64,000 bases of DNA, taken from Chloroflexota bacterium. Its GTDB lineage: Bacteria > Chloroflexota > Anaerolineae > Aggregatilineales > Ch27. The position numbers were made by a program, and so were the translations under genes. The notes beneath the pieces are model-generated. The model was not told the DNA's origin, ran no database searches, and saw only the letters and a program-made list of their open reading frames with translations. This document shows, one piece after another, positions 39,016 to 48,172 of the stretch (position 1 is its first letter; each line of letters begins with the position of its first letter). The stretch spans positions 36,418-100,417 of the forward strand of contig JAIOAT010000008.1 in assembly GCA_019873685.1 (NCBI GenBank), written 5' to 3'.

Positions 39016-39438
39016 TCAATCGTCAAGCCAGTTTCGATATGAGTCCACATCTGGGAAACCTAGCTCATTGGCATCTTCTTTTAGTCGAAGATAATTGGAA
39101 TAGCCTCCGTATTCTTCATTAAAATAGTCTTCATCATGATATTTGCCGTCTTCACCGATATAGTATCCATATTCTTGGCTATCGTCCTCCTCATCATAGT
39201 AGTCTTCGCCGTAGTCCTCATCATAGTTATCATCCTCCTCATAATAATGCTGAGGCTGTGGGACCGTAGTGGCTGGCGTGCCTGTTGAGCGTTTCACTGT
39301 ATCTTCGATTATATTGACGAATGCTGCATTGAATTGCGACCACGCAGGATCAGTATCTTGCTGAATTAACTTGATGATGTGATCCCAGCCGACTTTCGTA
39401 GTACGTATACTCACGCTGATTTGCTCTTGGTCAGCCAT
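39016..39438 (-). CDS. Very acidic Asp/Glu/Tyr-rich hypothetical protein
   Basis: The 140-residue protein has a normal-looking N-terminal 60 residues (SIRTTKVGWDHIIKLIQQDT). Then come about 45 residues almost entirely Asp, Glu, Tyr and Gly (EEDDNYDEDYGEDYYDEEDD), and a short ordered end (LGFPDVDSYRNWLDD). GC is far below the neighbours. A perfect minus-strand TATAAT (39480-39475) lies about 35 bases upstream. Strongly acidic tracts like this can mimic nucleic acid or bind cations, but nothing here proves a role. No family was recognised. Confidence 0.65.
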   Translation of the reverse strand: MADQEQISVSIRTTKVGWDHIIKLIQQDTDPAWSQFNAAFVNIIEDTVKRSTGTPATTVPQPQHYYEEDDNYDEDYGEDYYDEEDDSQEYGYYIGEDGKYHDEDYFNEEYGGYSNYLRLKEDANELGFPDVDSYRNWLDD

Positions 39439-39690
39439 TGATTGTTAGCCCTTTCTAGCTTATGGTACACAGCCATTATAGCATCACTTATCCCGTTAAA
39501 CTTAAAGTTACCTGTGCCCTTTATGCACTGCAATAACCTTGTCCTCGCCCGCAGGCCATGCGGCGCAATTTCTTGCACAATATTTATGCAGTGCGGTGCA
39601 CCGGCCATGTGACTTCTGCCCTTCCCCTTGCATCCAATTCATCGTAACGACCAGAAAACCACCCCTGAAGGTGAATCAAGGAGGGCAGCA

Positions 39691-40341
39691 ATGCCGTTAA
39701 TGGATGACAAAACCCGTGAAGACGTCCGCGAAATGCTCAAGGAGCTGACCGGCCCGGTCAAGCTGCTCGTCTTCACCCAGCAATTTGAATGCCAGTACTG
39801 CCGGGAAACGCGCCAGATCGCCGAGGAAGTGGCCGAACTGAACGACCTGATCACGGTGGAAGTGCGCGACTTTGTTGAAGATGAAGCCTATGCCAAGCAG
39901 TTTGGGCTGGACAAAATCCCGGCCATCGCCATTCTGGGCGCGAACGACCAGGATTACGGCATCCGCTTCTACGGCATCCCGTCCGGCTACGAATTCATGT
40001 CCCTGCTGGAGGCGATCCGGCTGGTCTCTACGGGCGAAGTGCAGCTATCTGAAGAAACGCTGCGCTACCTGAACGCCCTGGAAGGCGACCTGCACCTGCA
40101 GGTGTTCGTCACGCCGACGTGCCCGTATTGCCCGCGTGCGGTCATGCTGGCCCACCAGATGGCCTTTGCCTCCGCCCGCGTCCGCGCCGACATGATCGAA
40201 GCCAACGAGTTCCCGCATCTTTCCATGCGCTACAACGTCATGGGCGTGCCGCGCACGGTCATCAATGAGGATACCTTCATCGAAGGCGCCGCGCCGGAAG
40301 CTATGGTGGTGGCCAAGATCCGGGAAGCGCTGGCGGGCTAG
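39691..40341 (+). CDS. Protein disulfide oxidoreductase (two thioredoxin folds)
   Basis: The 216-residue protein has two thioredoxin-like units. The first has FTQQFECQYCRETRQIAEEV with CQYC, the second FVTPTCPYCPRAVMLAHQMA with CPYC. Each is followed by a cis-Pro loop (LDKIPAIAIL and NVMGVPRTVI). This is the PDO/glutaredoxin-like family seen in thermophiles and Chloroflexota. AAGGAGG lies about seven bases before the ATG. It starts a run with glutaredoxin, GroES and a DUF1858 gene. Confidence 0.93.
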   Translation: MPLMDDKTREDVREMLKELTGPVKLLVFTQQFECQYCRETRQIAEEVAELNDLITVEVRDFVEDEAYAKQFGLDKIPAIAILGANDQDYGIRFYGIPSGYEFMSLLEAIRLVSTGEVQLSEETLRYLNALEGDLHLQVFVTPTCPYCPRAVMLAHQMAFASARVRADMIEANEFPHLSMRYNVMGVPRTVINEDTFIEGAAPEAMVVAKIREALAG

Positions 40342-40369
40342 GCAACCCGCGCCGCATGGAGAGAGTCCG

Positions 40370-40645
40370 ATGGCCAGGGAAACTGAACCCAAAAAGCAGC
40401 CGCGGGTGATCATCTTCACCACGCCGACCTGCACGTTCTGCAATGCGGCCAAGCATTACCTGCGCCAGCATCACATCAAGTTTCGCGAGGTGGATGTCAG
40501 CCGCGACGCCGCTGCCGCCCGCGATATCATGCGCCGCACCGGCTCGATGGGCGTGCCGGTGCTGGATATCGGCGGCAAGATTGTCCGTGGCTTTGACAAG
40601 CCCAAGATCAACGCGCTGCTCGGCCTCAAGGGCGACGGCGCGTAA
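40370..40645 (+). CDS. Glutaredoxin-like protein
   Basis: The 91-residue protein has IIFTTPTCTFCNAAKHYLRQ with a CTFC site, KFREVDVSRD, GSMGVPVLDIGGKIVRGFD with the cis-Pro, and a terminal helix. GGAGAGAG precedes the ATG; the gene begins 28 bases after the PDO stop, in the same operon. It should reduce disulfides or glutathione-like mixed disulfides. Confidence 0.92.
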   Translation: MARETEPKKQPRVIIFTTPTCTFCNAAKHYLRQHHIKFREVDVSRDAAAARDIMRRTGSMGVPVLDIGGKIVRGFDKPKINALLGLKGDGA

Positions 40646-40685
40646 CCCTGATTGAGCGATCATTGCTGCAAGGAGTATGAGTGAC

Positions 40686-40964
40686 ATGAGCGTGAACATC
40701 GAACCCCTTGGCGCGCGCGTCCTGATCCGCCCCAGCGAGGGCGAGGACAAAACCGCGTCCGGCCTGTACCTGCCGGAAACGGCCAAAGAAAAGCCGCAGC
40801 AGGGCACAGTCGAAGCGGTGGGCAGCGCCGATGACATGACCACTGATCTCAAAGTCGGCGATGTAGTAATCTTCCCCAAGTACAGCGGGACCGAGATCAA
40901 GGTCGGCGGCGTGGCTTACCTGCTGCTCGACGAGAGCGATGTGCTGGCCCGCATCACCGGCTAA
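40686..40964 (+). CDS. groES: GroES co-chaperonin
   Basis: The 92-residue protein matches Cpn10: IEPLGARVLIRPSEGEDKTA, the mobile loop SGLYLPETAKEKPQQGTVEAVG, LKVGDVVIFPKYSGTEIKV and YLLLDESDVLARI. AAGGAG lies ten bases before this ATG; ATG 40677 is too close to it. No groEL or CIRCE element is adjacent, so this copy is separated from its usual partner. Confidence 0.95.
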   Translation: MSVNIEPLGARVLIRPSEGEDKTASGLYLPETAKEKPQQGTVEAVGSADDMTTDLKVGDVVIFPKYSGTEIKVGGVAYLLLDESDVLARITG

Positions 40965-40980
40965 CACGGACGGTCGCCCT

Positions 40981-41184
40981 ATGGACATCACGCTGGATGT
41001 GAACGTCGACGCTCTACTGGAAGCTTACCCGCAGGCTGCCGGATTCCTGGCCGAGCATCATGTCGTGTGCATCGTCTGCGGGGAGCCATACTGGGGCACG
41101 CTGGGCGAATTGATGGCCAGCAAGGGCGTCGCTGACCCTGAGGCGCTGGTTCAGGGGCTGCGCGACCACCTGGGCGTCGCCTGA
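40981..41184 (+). CDS. DUF1858-type small protein
   Basis: The 67-residue protein has VDALLEAYPQAAGFLAEH, then VVCIVCGEPYWGTLGELMAS with a CxxCG motif before GTL, the DUF1858 pattern. This domain is often found beside or fused to redox proteins. It starts 16 bases after groES. Confidence 0.85.
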   Translation: MDITLDVNVDALLEAYPQAAGFLAEHHVVCIVCGEPYWGTLGELMASKGVADPEALVQGLRDHLGVA

Positions 41185-41231
41185 CGCTGTAAGCCAGGTC
41201 CGGAGTGTAGCGCCGGGTGATGGCGCACAGT

Positions 41232-41280
41232 ACAATGGCGCACGGATCGCTCCCGCCGGGGGCCGTCCGTGCGCCATTGT
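41232..41280 (+). terminator. Long inverted repeat between the redox operon and alr
   Basis: A perfect 15-bp inverted repeat (41232-41246 with 41266-41280) encloses 19 bases. It could terminate the upstream operon or act as a leader hairpin for alr, whose start is 22 bases later. A TACAAT box (41231-41236) overlaps its left arm. Confidence 0.6.
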
Positions 41281-41301
41281 CGTTGATCCGGGGTGCCGCC
41301 T

Positions 41302-42429
41302 GTGCCCGATTCCCGCCCGCTTTCCTACGTTGAAGTGGATCTCTCCGCCATTGCCGCCAACACACGGGCCATCCGTGCCCGGTTGGGGCCGGGCGTGACG
41401 ATGATCGCCGTCGTCAAGGCGAACGCTTACGGGCATGGCCTGGTTCCCTGTGCACGGATCATGCTGGCCAACGGTGCAGACCGGCTGGCCGTCAGCCGGG
41501 TCAGTGAAGCGCTGGCGCTGCGGGCAGCCGGGATCGTTGCGCCGATCCTGACGCTGGGTTACGCCGCCCCTGACGAGGCCGCTGACGCCGTAACCCACGA
41601 CATCACCGTGGCCGTTGGCGACCGCCCAACTGCCGCCGCGCTGGCGGAACAGGCCGCCGCCCTGGGTCGGGTAGCCTGCCTGCACGTCAAGGTGGACACC
41701 GGCATGGGGCGCTTTGGCCTGCTGCCGGAAGAAGTCGTGCCCTTCCTGGACTGGCTGGCGACGCTGCCGGGCGTGAGGGCGGAGGGCATCTTCACCCACT
41801 TCGCCACCGCCGACAACGCGGACAAAAGCTTTGTCCACACCCAGATGGCCATCTTCCAGCAGGTGCTGGCTGCCGCGGAAGCCGCCGGGCACGTCCTGCC
41901 GCTGCGCCATGCCGCCAATAGCAGCGCCATCCTCGACCTGCCGGAAACGCTCCTTAATGCTGCCCGACCCGGCATCGCGCTCTACGGCCTGTATCCATCC
42001 GACCATGTGAGCCGCAATTTACCGCTGCAGCCCGCGCTGACGATACGCAGCCGGGTGGCCCGCGTGCGGACGCTGCCCGCCGGGGCCAGCATCGGCTACG
42101 ACCGGACGTACATCGCCCCGCGAACCATCCGCGCTGCCCTGATTCCTGTCGGCTATGGCGATGGCTATCCGCGCCTGCTCAGCGGGCAGGGGGCGGTGCT
42201 GATCAACGGACGACGGGCGCCGCTGGTCGGGCGGGTGGCCATGGATCAGTTCGTCGTCGATGTTTCCGAAGTCGGCCCGGTCGCCCAGGATGACGAGGTC
42301 GTGCTGCTGGGCCGCCAGGGGGATGAGGTCATCAGCGCGGAAGACCTGGCCCGTATGGCGGGTACGATCAACTACCACATTGTGACGGCGCTGCTGCCGC
42401 GCCTGCCGCGCGTTTATGTCGGCGGCTGA
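41302..42429 (+). CDS. alr: Alanine racemase
   Basis: The 375-residue protein has the fold-III PLP site AVVKANAYGHGLVPCARIM with the catalytic Lys near residue 36. It also has VDTGMGRFGLLPEE, FTHFATAD, ARPGIALYGLYPSD, the second-subunit Tyr in GASIGYDRTYIA, GYGDGYPRLLSG and GRVAMDQFVVDVSE. It makes D-alanine for peptidoglycan. Two GTG codons, 41293 and 41302, are possible starts; GGGGTG favours 41302. Confidence 0.96.
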   Translation: MPDSRPLSYVEVDLSAIAANTRAIRARLGPGVTMIAVVKANAYGHGLVPCARIMLANGADRLAVSRVSEALALRAAGIVAPILTLGYAAPDEAADAVTHDITVAVGDRPTAAALAEQAAALGRVACLHVKVDTGMGRFGLLPEEVVPFLDWLATLPGVRAEGIFTHFATADNADKSFVHTQMAIFQQVLAAAEAAGHVLPLRHAANSSAILDLPETLLNAARPGIALYGLYPSDHVSRNLPLQPALTIRSRVARVRTLPAGASIGYDRTYIAPRTIRAALIPVGYGDGYPRLLSGQGAVLINGRRAPLVGRVAMDQFVVDVSEVGPVAQDDEVVLLGRQGDEVISAEDLARMAGTINYHIVTALLPRLPRVYVGG

Positions 42430-42565
42430 GGCGTTGCGGCGGCCCTGGCCTACCCCTGCCCGACGCTCCCCCTGCGCCCGCTCTACGACCGGCTGAATCA
42501 GCGGAACCCTGCCCCTCCGTTTTGCGTTTACCTGTCAGAACACGCAATCAGTGGAGGGAACCACC

Positions 42566-43210
42566 ATGAAAAAGCACGTTATTGTCCTGATGCTCATCGC
42601 TCTGCTCAGCCTGGCCGCCGCACCGGCGCTGGCTGACGGCGTCATGCCGGTCACGACAGCCCCGTCCAACGCCAGCACGTACACCGTCCAGCGCGGCGAT
42701 ACGCTCGCCGGGATCGCCCGTTACTTCAACGTCAACCTGTGGACGCTGGCCGCCGTCAACGGCATCGCCGACGCCAACCGCATCTACGCCGGGCAGGTGC
42801 TCAACATCGCCGCCGCCCGCACGCCGGTCACCTCTTACCCGGTGGATAGCGCCCCGGTGAGCGCTGCCAGCTACACCGTCCAGCGCGGGGACATCCTGTC
42901 GCGCATCGCCAGCCACTTCGGCGTCAACCTGTGGACGCTGGCCGCCGTCAATGGCATCACCGATGTCAGCCGTGTCTACGCCGGGCAGGTGCTCAACATC
43001 GCCGCCGCCCGCACACCAACCAGCGGCAGCTTCCCGGTGAACAGTGCGCCGGTCAACGCGGCCACCTACACCGTTCAGCGCGGCGACAACCTGTTCCGTA
43101 TCGCCCTGCACTTCGGGGTGGATCTGAACCGCCTGGCCGCCGTCAACGGGATCAGCAACGCTCGGGCCATCCGCAGCGGGCAGGTGCTCAATATCGCCGC
43201 CGCCCGTTAG
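42566..43210 (+). CDS. Secreted triple-LysM protein
   Basis: The 214-residue protein has a signal peptide (VIVLMLIALLSLAAAPALA) and three near-identical LysM repeats. Each begins YTVQRGD and ends YAGQVLNIAAAR or similar (about 40-85, 105-150, 170-214). LysM binds N-acetylglucosamine-containing glycans such as peptidoglycan. It has no catalytic domain, so it may be a wall-binding structural protein. GGAGGG lies about seven bases before the ATG. The repeats are highly similar in DNA too, suggesting recent internal duplication. Confidence 0.95.
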   Translation: MKKHVIVLMLIALLSLAAAPALADGVMPVTTAPSNASTYTVQRGDTLAGIARYFNVNLWTLAAVNGIADANRIYAGQVLNIAAARTPVTSYPVDSAPVSAASYTVQRGDILSRIASHFGVNLWTLAAVNGITDVSRVYAGQVLNIAAARTPTSGSFPVNSAPVNAATYTVQRGDNLFRIALHFGVDLNRLAAVNGISNARAIRSGQVLNIAAAR

Positions 43211-43232
43211 CAACGCACACGGGCACAAAAAG

Positions 43233-43261
43233 AGGCCGCGCCGGATAACCCGGCGCGGCCT
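43233..43261. terminator. Bidirectional terminator between the LysM gene and tRNA-Arg
   Basis: A perfect 12-bp stem, AGGCCGCGCCGG/CCGGCGCGGCCT (arms 43233-43244 and 43250-43261), has a 5-base loop. On the minus strand it is followed by CTTTTTG, so it terminates the tRNA; on the plus strand by TTTACT. Confidence 0.88.
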
Positions 43262-43267
43262 TTACTG

Positions 43268-43339
43268 CGTCCCTACCAGGACTCGAACCTGGGCCTCTGC
43301 CTCCGGAGGGCAACGCTCTATCCTCTGAGCTATAGGGAC
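43268..43339 (-). tRNA. tRNA-Arg (anticodon CCG)
   Basis: The cloverleaf is complete on the minus strand: acceptor GTCCCTA/TAGGGAC, D-arm GCTC/GAGC, anticodon stem TTGCC/GGCAG with loop CTCCGGA, variable AGGC, and T-arm CCAGG-TTCGAGT-CCTGG. Anticodon CCG reads arginine CGG. The discriminator is G and CCA is not encoded. Confidence 0.96.
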
Positions 43340-43491
43340 ACTCGTACTGCAGATTCTACCACTGCCGCCCTCAGAGTCAAGATTGGCGCGAGAGGCTGAT
43401 CAGCTCCGCCGCCGGGTCTTGCAAATGTGTTCCGTTCCTCTACAATTCGGGGGCGTTGATCGGCTGGCTGACCTGCCACTACGGAGAAACC

Positions 43492-44142
43492 ATGACCCGC
43501 GCCCTGCTTGTCATCGCCGCTTATATCGCCGCCCAGATGCTTTCCGATATTATGAGTCTCAAGATCGCCCTCGTGGCCGGGCTGGCGATCGACGCCGGGA
43601 CGTTCATCTACCCGATCACATTCACCCTGCGCGACCTGGCCCACAAGACGCTGGGCATCCATTCCACCCGCACGCTGATCTTCACGGCAGCGGCGATCAA
43701 TATCATCATGGCGCTGGCCTTCTGGTTCACGGCTTGGCTGCCCAGCGATCCCGCCCTGCTGGACCCGGCCTCACCCGATTACAGCCCGTCGACGGCGGCC
43801 TTCGGGCTGGTGCTCAGCCCGGTGTGGCGGATTGTGCTGGCCTCCATCCTGGCGGAAGTGATCGCTGAACTGGTCGATACGCAGGTCTACCACCTGTGGG
43901 TGACGCGTATCACCCGCCGCTTCCAGTGGGTGCGGGTGCTGGTCAGCAATGGCGTCAGCGTCCCGCTGGATAGCCTGATCTTCGGCGTGGCGGCGTTCGG
44001 CGGCGTCCTGCCCGATACGGCAGTCGCCCAGATTATCGTGGCCAACATCCTGGTCAAAATGGTGACTACCCTGCTCAGCCTACCGCTGATCTACGCCGTG
44101 CCGGAAACGCCTGCTTCCACCGGCGAGGAGAGCGTCCCATGA
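43492..44142 (+). CDS. Queuosine-precursor transporter (YhhQ/VUT family)
   Basis: The 216-residue membrane protein has six or so spans with family landmarks: AAQMLSDIMSLKIALVAGLA, TFIYPITFTLRDLAHKTLG, SILAEVIAELVDTQVYHLWV, and VSNGVSVPLDSLIFGVAAFG. This family imports preQ0/preQ1 or queuine for tRNA modification. GGAGAAAC precedes the ATG. TACAAT near 43440, with TTGCAA 16 bases before it, is a likely promoter. The VanZ-like gene overlaps its stop (ATGA). Confidence 0.92.
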   Translation: MTRALLVIAAYIAAQMLSDIMSLKIALVAGLAIDAGTFIYPITFTLRDLAHKTLGIHSTRTLIFTAAAINIIMALAFWFTAWLPSDPALLDPASPDYSPSTAAFGLVLSPVWRIVLASILAEVIAELVDTQVYHLWVTRITRRFQWVRVLVSNGVSVPLDSLIFGVAAFGGVLPDTAVAQIIVANILVKMVTTLLSLPLIYAVPETPASTGEESVP

Positions 44143-44603
44143 GCCAGCGCCTGCCTGCCACCCGCGCAGAAACTCCCTGGCGGTTGCTCTTCGCCGATGC
44201 CCGGTTTCGCTGGGTGATTTGCCTGCTGTGGACAGCAGCCGTGCTCGCCCTGATGCTGTCGCCCTCCAGGGAAGGCACGCTGACGCGCTGGCTGTCGCAG
44301 CTGCTGGGCGGGACGGAGGCGACGGACGCGCTCGGCCACACCTTCCTGTACGGCTCGCTGACGCTGGTGTGGGGGTGGACGCTGCGCCTGCACCTGCGGC
44401 GGCGCGCGGCAATACTGGCGGCGGGCGCGATTGTCCTGGCACTGAGCTTCGCTACGGAGACAGCCCAGCAGTTTGTGGCTACCCGGGGCACCGCGGCGCT
44501 GGATTACGCGGCGAATCTGACCGGCGTGGGGCTGGCGATGGCGTTCTGCGCCGGGCTGGATTGGCGGGACAGAAAAAGGCAGGGAGCAGGGAGGGGAGAA
44601 TAG
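44139..44603 (+). CDS. VanZ-like membrane protein
   Basis: The 154-residue protein has three or four spans and VanZ-like motifs: DALGHTFLYGSLTLVWGWTL, then SFATETAQQFVATRGTAALD with YAANLTGVGLAMAF. Its ATG overlaps the upstream stop codon, so it is translationally coupled. VanZ domains occur near envelope genes; exact function is unknown. The C-terminal KRQGAGRGE is encoded by a purine-rich tract resembling the repeats found after other genes here. Confidence 0.85.
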   Translation: MSQRLPATRAETPWRLLFADARFRWVICLLWTAAVLALMLSPSREGTLTRWLSQLLGGTEATDALGHTFLYGSLTLVWGWTLRLHLRRRAAILAAGAIVLALSFATETAQQFVATRGTAALDYAANLTGVGLAMAFCAGLDWRDRKRQGAGRGE

Positions 44604-44736
44604 GGCGTAGAGACACACGGGCAGAGCTAACCAGCGCTCCGCACGACCATCGGGCGGCAACCCGTCGTCATCTGACCGTCAGGAAATTCATCGGGCAATC
44701 GCCGGGTTGGCGGCTTTCCCTTTCGGCAGTTCGGGC

Positions 44737-44742
44737 TATAAT
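44737..44742 (+). promoter_or_regulatory. -10 box of the LysM lipoprotein gene
   Basis: Perfect TATAAT lies 48 bases before the ATG at 44790; the -35 region (TTTCCC, 16 bases upstream) is weak. Confidence 0.5.
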
Positions 44743-44789
44743 GCGGGATATCACACCCGCCTGCTGGATAATGAGGGATACGTACCGGA

Positions 44790-45827
44790 ATGGGCCGCTG
44801 GGGTTTGCGGGAGATCGCCAAGCTCTGTGTGCTCGTCTGGGTGATGGCCGCCTGCGCCCCCACGCTGTCCCCCTTACCCCTGGAAGTCCCCACCACTGCT
44901 GAGGCCACCCTCATTCTGCGCACGCTGGCGTCACCCCCGGCCACACCGCGCACCCCCGGGACAGCCACCCCCGCTCCGGCGACCCCCTCGGCGGCGGCCA
45001 CCAGCGCCGCCCCTGCGCCCTCGGCTACGCCGTTCTACTACACCGTCACCGAAAGCGATACGCTGGCCCGCATTGCTGAGCGCTTCGGCGTGAGCATCGC
45101 CGCGCTGCAGGCCGCCAACGGCGATCTGCCCGCCCGGCTGGTCTATCCCGGTCAGGTGCTGCTGATTCCAGCGGAACGGGACAGGCCTGCCACTGCCACG
45201 CTGGCCCGCTACCTGCTGACCGCGACGCCGGGCATCCAACCGCTGCCCGCTCCTGCCTGCTACCGCACGCCGGCTGATGAGGTGGTTTGCCTGGGCTGGG
45301 CCGCCAACGCGGAATCCGCCGCGCCGCTGATTAGCGTCACCATCCAGGTGGAGCTGATCGATGCTGCGGGGCAGGCGGTAACCCGGCGCGCCGCCAGTCT
45401 GCCTCAGGCGGCCATCCTGCCCGGCCAGCGGGCCGCCTATGCTGTCCGCTTTCAGGCTCCGCCTTCTTTCGTTTCCGCCCGTGCCGGGCTGCTGGGCGAT
45501 AGCCTGCCGGGGGAAGCATCCCTGCCGGTCATCCCTCTGACAGTAAGCGAACCAACCCTGACGACCGACAGCGGCCTGATCCGGCTGGCCGGGCAGGTGC
45601 GCCATGATGGGCCAGCGCCGGTGGGCGATTTGCTGGTGATCGGCGTCCTGTACGATGACGCCGATCGGATCACGGGTCTGCGCATCGAGCGCCCTGAGGG
45701 AACGCTGGCCCCCGGCGCAACGCTGGCGGTGGACATGCTGATCACGCCGCTGGCCGCCGGGGCAACCCGCGCCGCCCTTTACGCGGAAGGCAGGCCGATC
45801 CCCGAGCCGATCGCGGAGGGAGAGTAG
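44790..45827 (+). CDS. LysM-containing lipoprotein
   Basis: The 345-residue protein has a lipoprotein signal (LCVLVWVMAACAP, lipobox MAAC at 19-22), then a Pro/Ala/Thr-rich spacer to about residue 80. One LysM domain follows (YYTVTESDTLARIAERFGVS through YPGQVLLIPAE). A C-terminal region of about 190 residues has beta-sandwich strands (LISVTIQVELIDAAGQAVTR and LIRLAGQVRHDGPAPVGDLL), like FxLYD or similar domains. It would be anchored to the membrane and reach the wall. A possible lgt for its modification is at 33718. Confidence 0.9.
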   Translation: MGRWGLREIAKLCVLVWVMAACAPTLSPLPLEVPTTAEATLILRTLASPPATPRTPGTATPAPATPSAAATSAAPAPSATPFYYTVTESDTLARIAERFGVSIAALQAANGDLPARLVYPGQVLLIPAERDRPATATLARYLLTATPGIQPLPAPACYRTPADEVVCLGWAANAESAAPLISVTIQVELIDAAGQAVTRRAASLPQAAILPGQRAAYAVRFQAPPSFVSARAGLLGDSLPGEASLPVIPLTVSEPTLTTDSGLIRLAGQVRHDGPAPVGDLLVIGVLYDDADRITGLRIERPEGTLAPGATLAVDMLITPLAAGATRAALYAEGRPIPEPIAEGE

Positions 45828-45850
45828 GGAATGGAGAAGCAGGCAATCGG

Positions 45851-45920
45851 AAGCCTGCCTCCTGACCACCCGGCCTCTCGGCCTCTTTTTCCTGCTCCTG
45901 CCTCTTCTCTCCCGGCCTTT
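45851..45920. repeat. Pyrimidine-rich repeat tract (copy 4)
   Basis: GCCTGCCTCCTGACCACCCG, CTCGGCCTC and CTGCTCCTGCCTCTTCTCTC follow the lipoprotein stop, sharing units with the tracts at 27.6 and 38.7 kb. Confidence 0.6.
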
Positions 45921-46006
45921 CGCCCCGCCACACGGCTTTTGCGCCCGGCGCCGCTTGGCCCTACACTACCGGGTACTGGCAATAGCGTCAGGAGGAGGAA
46001 ACCCGC

Positions 46007-46840
46007 ATGAAGTTCAGCATCTGCTCCTATAGCTTTCACCGCCTGCTGCAGGATGGCAAGCAGGACATCTTCAAGTACATCACCGACTGCAAGGAACTGG
46101 GTGCGGCGGAACTGGACGCCTGGAACGGGCACTTCGGCCCGATCCGCGCCCGCGACGACGCGATCAGAGCGAGCGGTGACCCGGCCAGCGCCGCCCTGAC
46201 CGCGGACGAGCTGGCCTTCCTGGCGCGGGTCAAAGCGGCGGCGGACCAGGCCGGGATGCCCTTTGGCTGCGTGGCTGTTGACGGGGCGCACATCTACGAG
46301 CCGACGCCGGAAGCGCGGGCCATCAACCGCGCCATCGCCTATCGCTACCTGGACGCGGCAGCGCGGCTTGGCGCCCGCCAGATCCGCATCGACTCCGGCG
46401 GCACGGCGGACTTCCCCGCTGAGCAGTTCCAGATCGTCGTCGAAGGCTACCACGACCTGATCCCCCGCGCCCGCGCCCTGGGCATTGAGCTGCTGATCGA
46501 AAACCACTGGGGCGCTTCCAACGTGCCGGAGAACGTCGTCCGCATGCTGGAGGCCATCGATGGGCTGGGCCTGCTCTTTGACACCAACAACTGGGCCGAA
46601 GGGATGCGTGAGCGTGGCTGGGCGCTCTGCGCACGCTACGCCCGCGCCACGCACATCAAGACCTTCGCCTTCGACGAGGCCGGCAACGAGACCACCGCTG
46701 ACATCCCCCGCGTCATCCGCCTGCTGCGGGACAGCGGCTACAACGGCGTATGGGGGATCGAGAGCGTCCCGCGCGACGGCGATGAATACGCCGGCGTGCG
46801 CAAGACCAGCGCCCTGATCGCCCGCGTGCTGGGCGAATAA
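46007..46840 (+). CDS. Sugar phosphate isomerase/epimerase-like TIM-barrel protein
   Basis: The 277-residue protein has the xylose-isomerase-like barrel pattern: FSICSYSFHRLLQDGKQDIF, LGAAELDAWNGHFG, ARLGARQIRIDSGG, RARALGIELLIENHWG with the metal-binding Glu, DGLGLLFDTNNWA with Asp, ATHIKTFAFD with His, and GVWGIESVPRDGDE with Glu. The four metal ligands are therefore present. AGGAGG precedes the ATG. It is paired with an oxidoreductase gene, a common arrangement in inositol and sugar-acid pathways. Confidence 0.9.
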   Translation: MKFSICSYSFHRLLQDGKQDIFKYITDCKELGAAELDAWNGHFGPIRARDDAIRASGDPASAALTADELAFLARVKAAADQAGMPFGCVAVDGAHIYEPTPEARAINRAIAYRYLDAAARLGARQIRIDSGGTADFPAEQFQIVVEGYHDLIPRARALGIELLIENHWGASNVPENVVRMLEAIDGLGLLFDTNNWAEGMRERGWALCARYARATHIKTFAFDEAGNETTADIPRVIRLLRDSGYNGVWGIESVPRDGDEYAGVRKTSALIARVLGE

Positions 46841-46893
46841 GGCGGGTTCGATTCGGGCTTCGACCGGGCGACACCCGGTCAGGAGGGTAAGCT

Positions 46894-48015
<1,122 letters not shown>

Positions 48016-48022
48016 ACCGATC

Positions 48023-48063
48023 AGGCCCGGCAGGGGGAGGATTCCTTCCTTCCCGCCGGGCCT
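48023..48063 (+). terminator. Hairpin after the oxidoreductase gene
   Basis: A 9-bp stem, AGGCCCGGC/GCCGGGCCT (arms 48023-48031 and 48055-48063), with further G/C pairing inside and no T-run. Confidence 0.6.
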
Positions 48064-48105
48064 GGCCAGATCAGGGAAAAAAGTTGCGATAATTTGGGAA
48101 AAGGC

Positions 48106-48134
48106 TTGACATCGAACTGCTGTTCGCCTATACT
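48106..48134 (+). promoter_or_regulatory. lexA promoter with embedded SOS box
   Basis: Consensus TTGACA (48106-48111), a 17-base spacer and TATACT (48129-48134). The spacer contains CGAAC-TGCT-GTTCG (48113-48126), the Gram-positive-type LexA operator as a perfect palindrome. This predicts autorepression of lexA. Confidence 0.92.
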
Positions 48135-48172
48135 GTGGGCAATTCATAGAACTGATGTGCGAGGTGCCGTCC

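Noticed and set aside
39411..39608. 65-codon minus-strand frame overlapping the acidic-protein start
   Set aside because: It overlaps the real start region and covers the TATAAT box; no ribosome site or family resemblance.
40677..40685. Earlier ATG for groES
   Set aside because: It lies one base from the AAGGAG ribosome site; the ATG at 40686 has normal spacing and gives the standard N-terminus.
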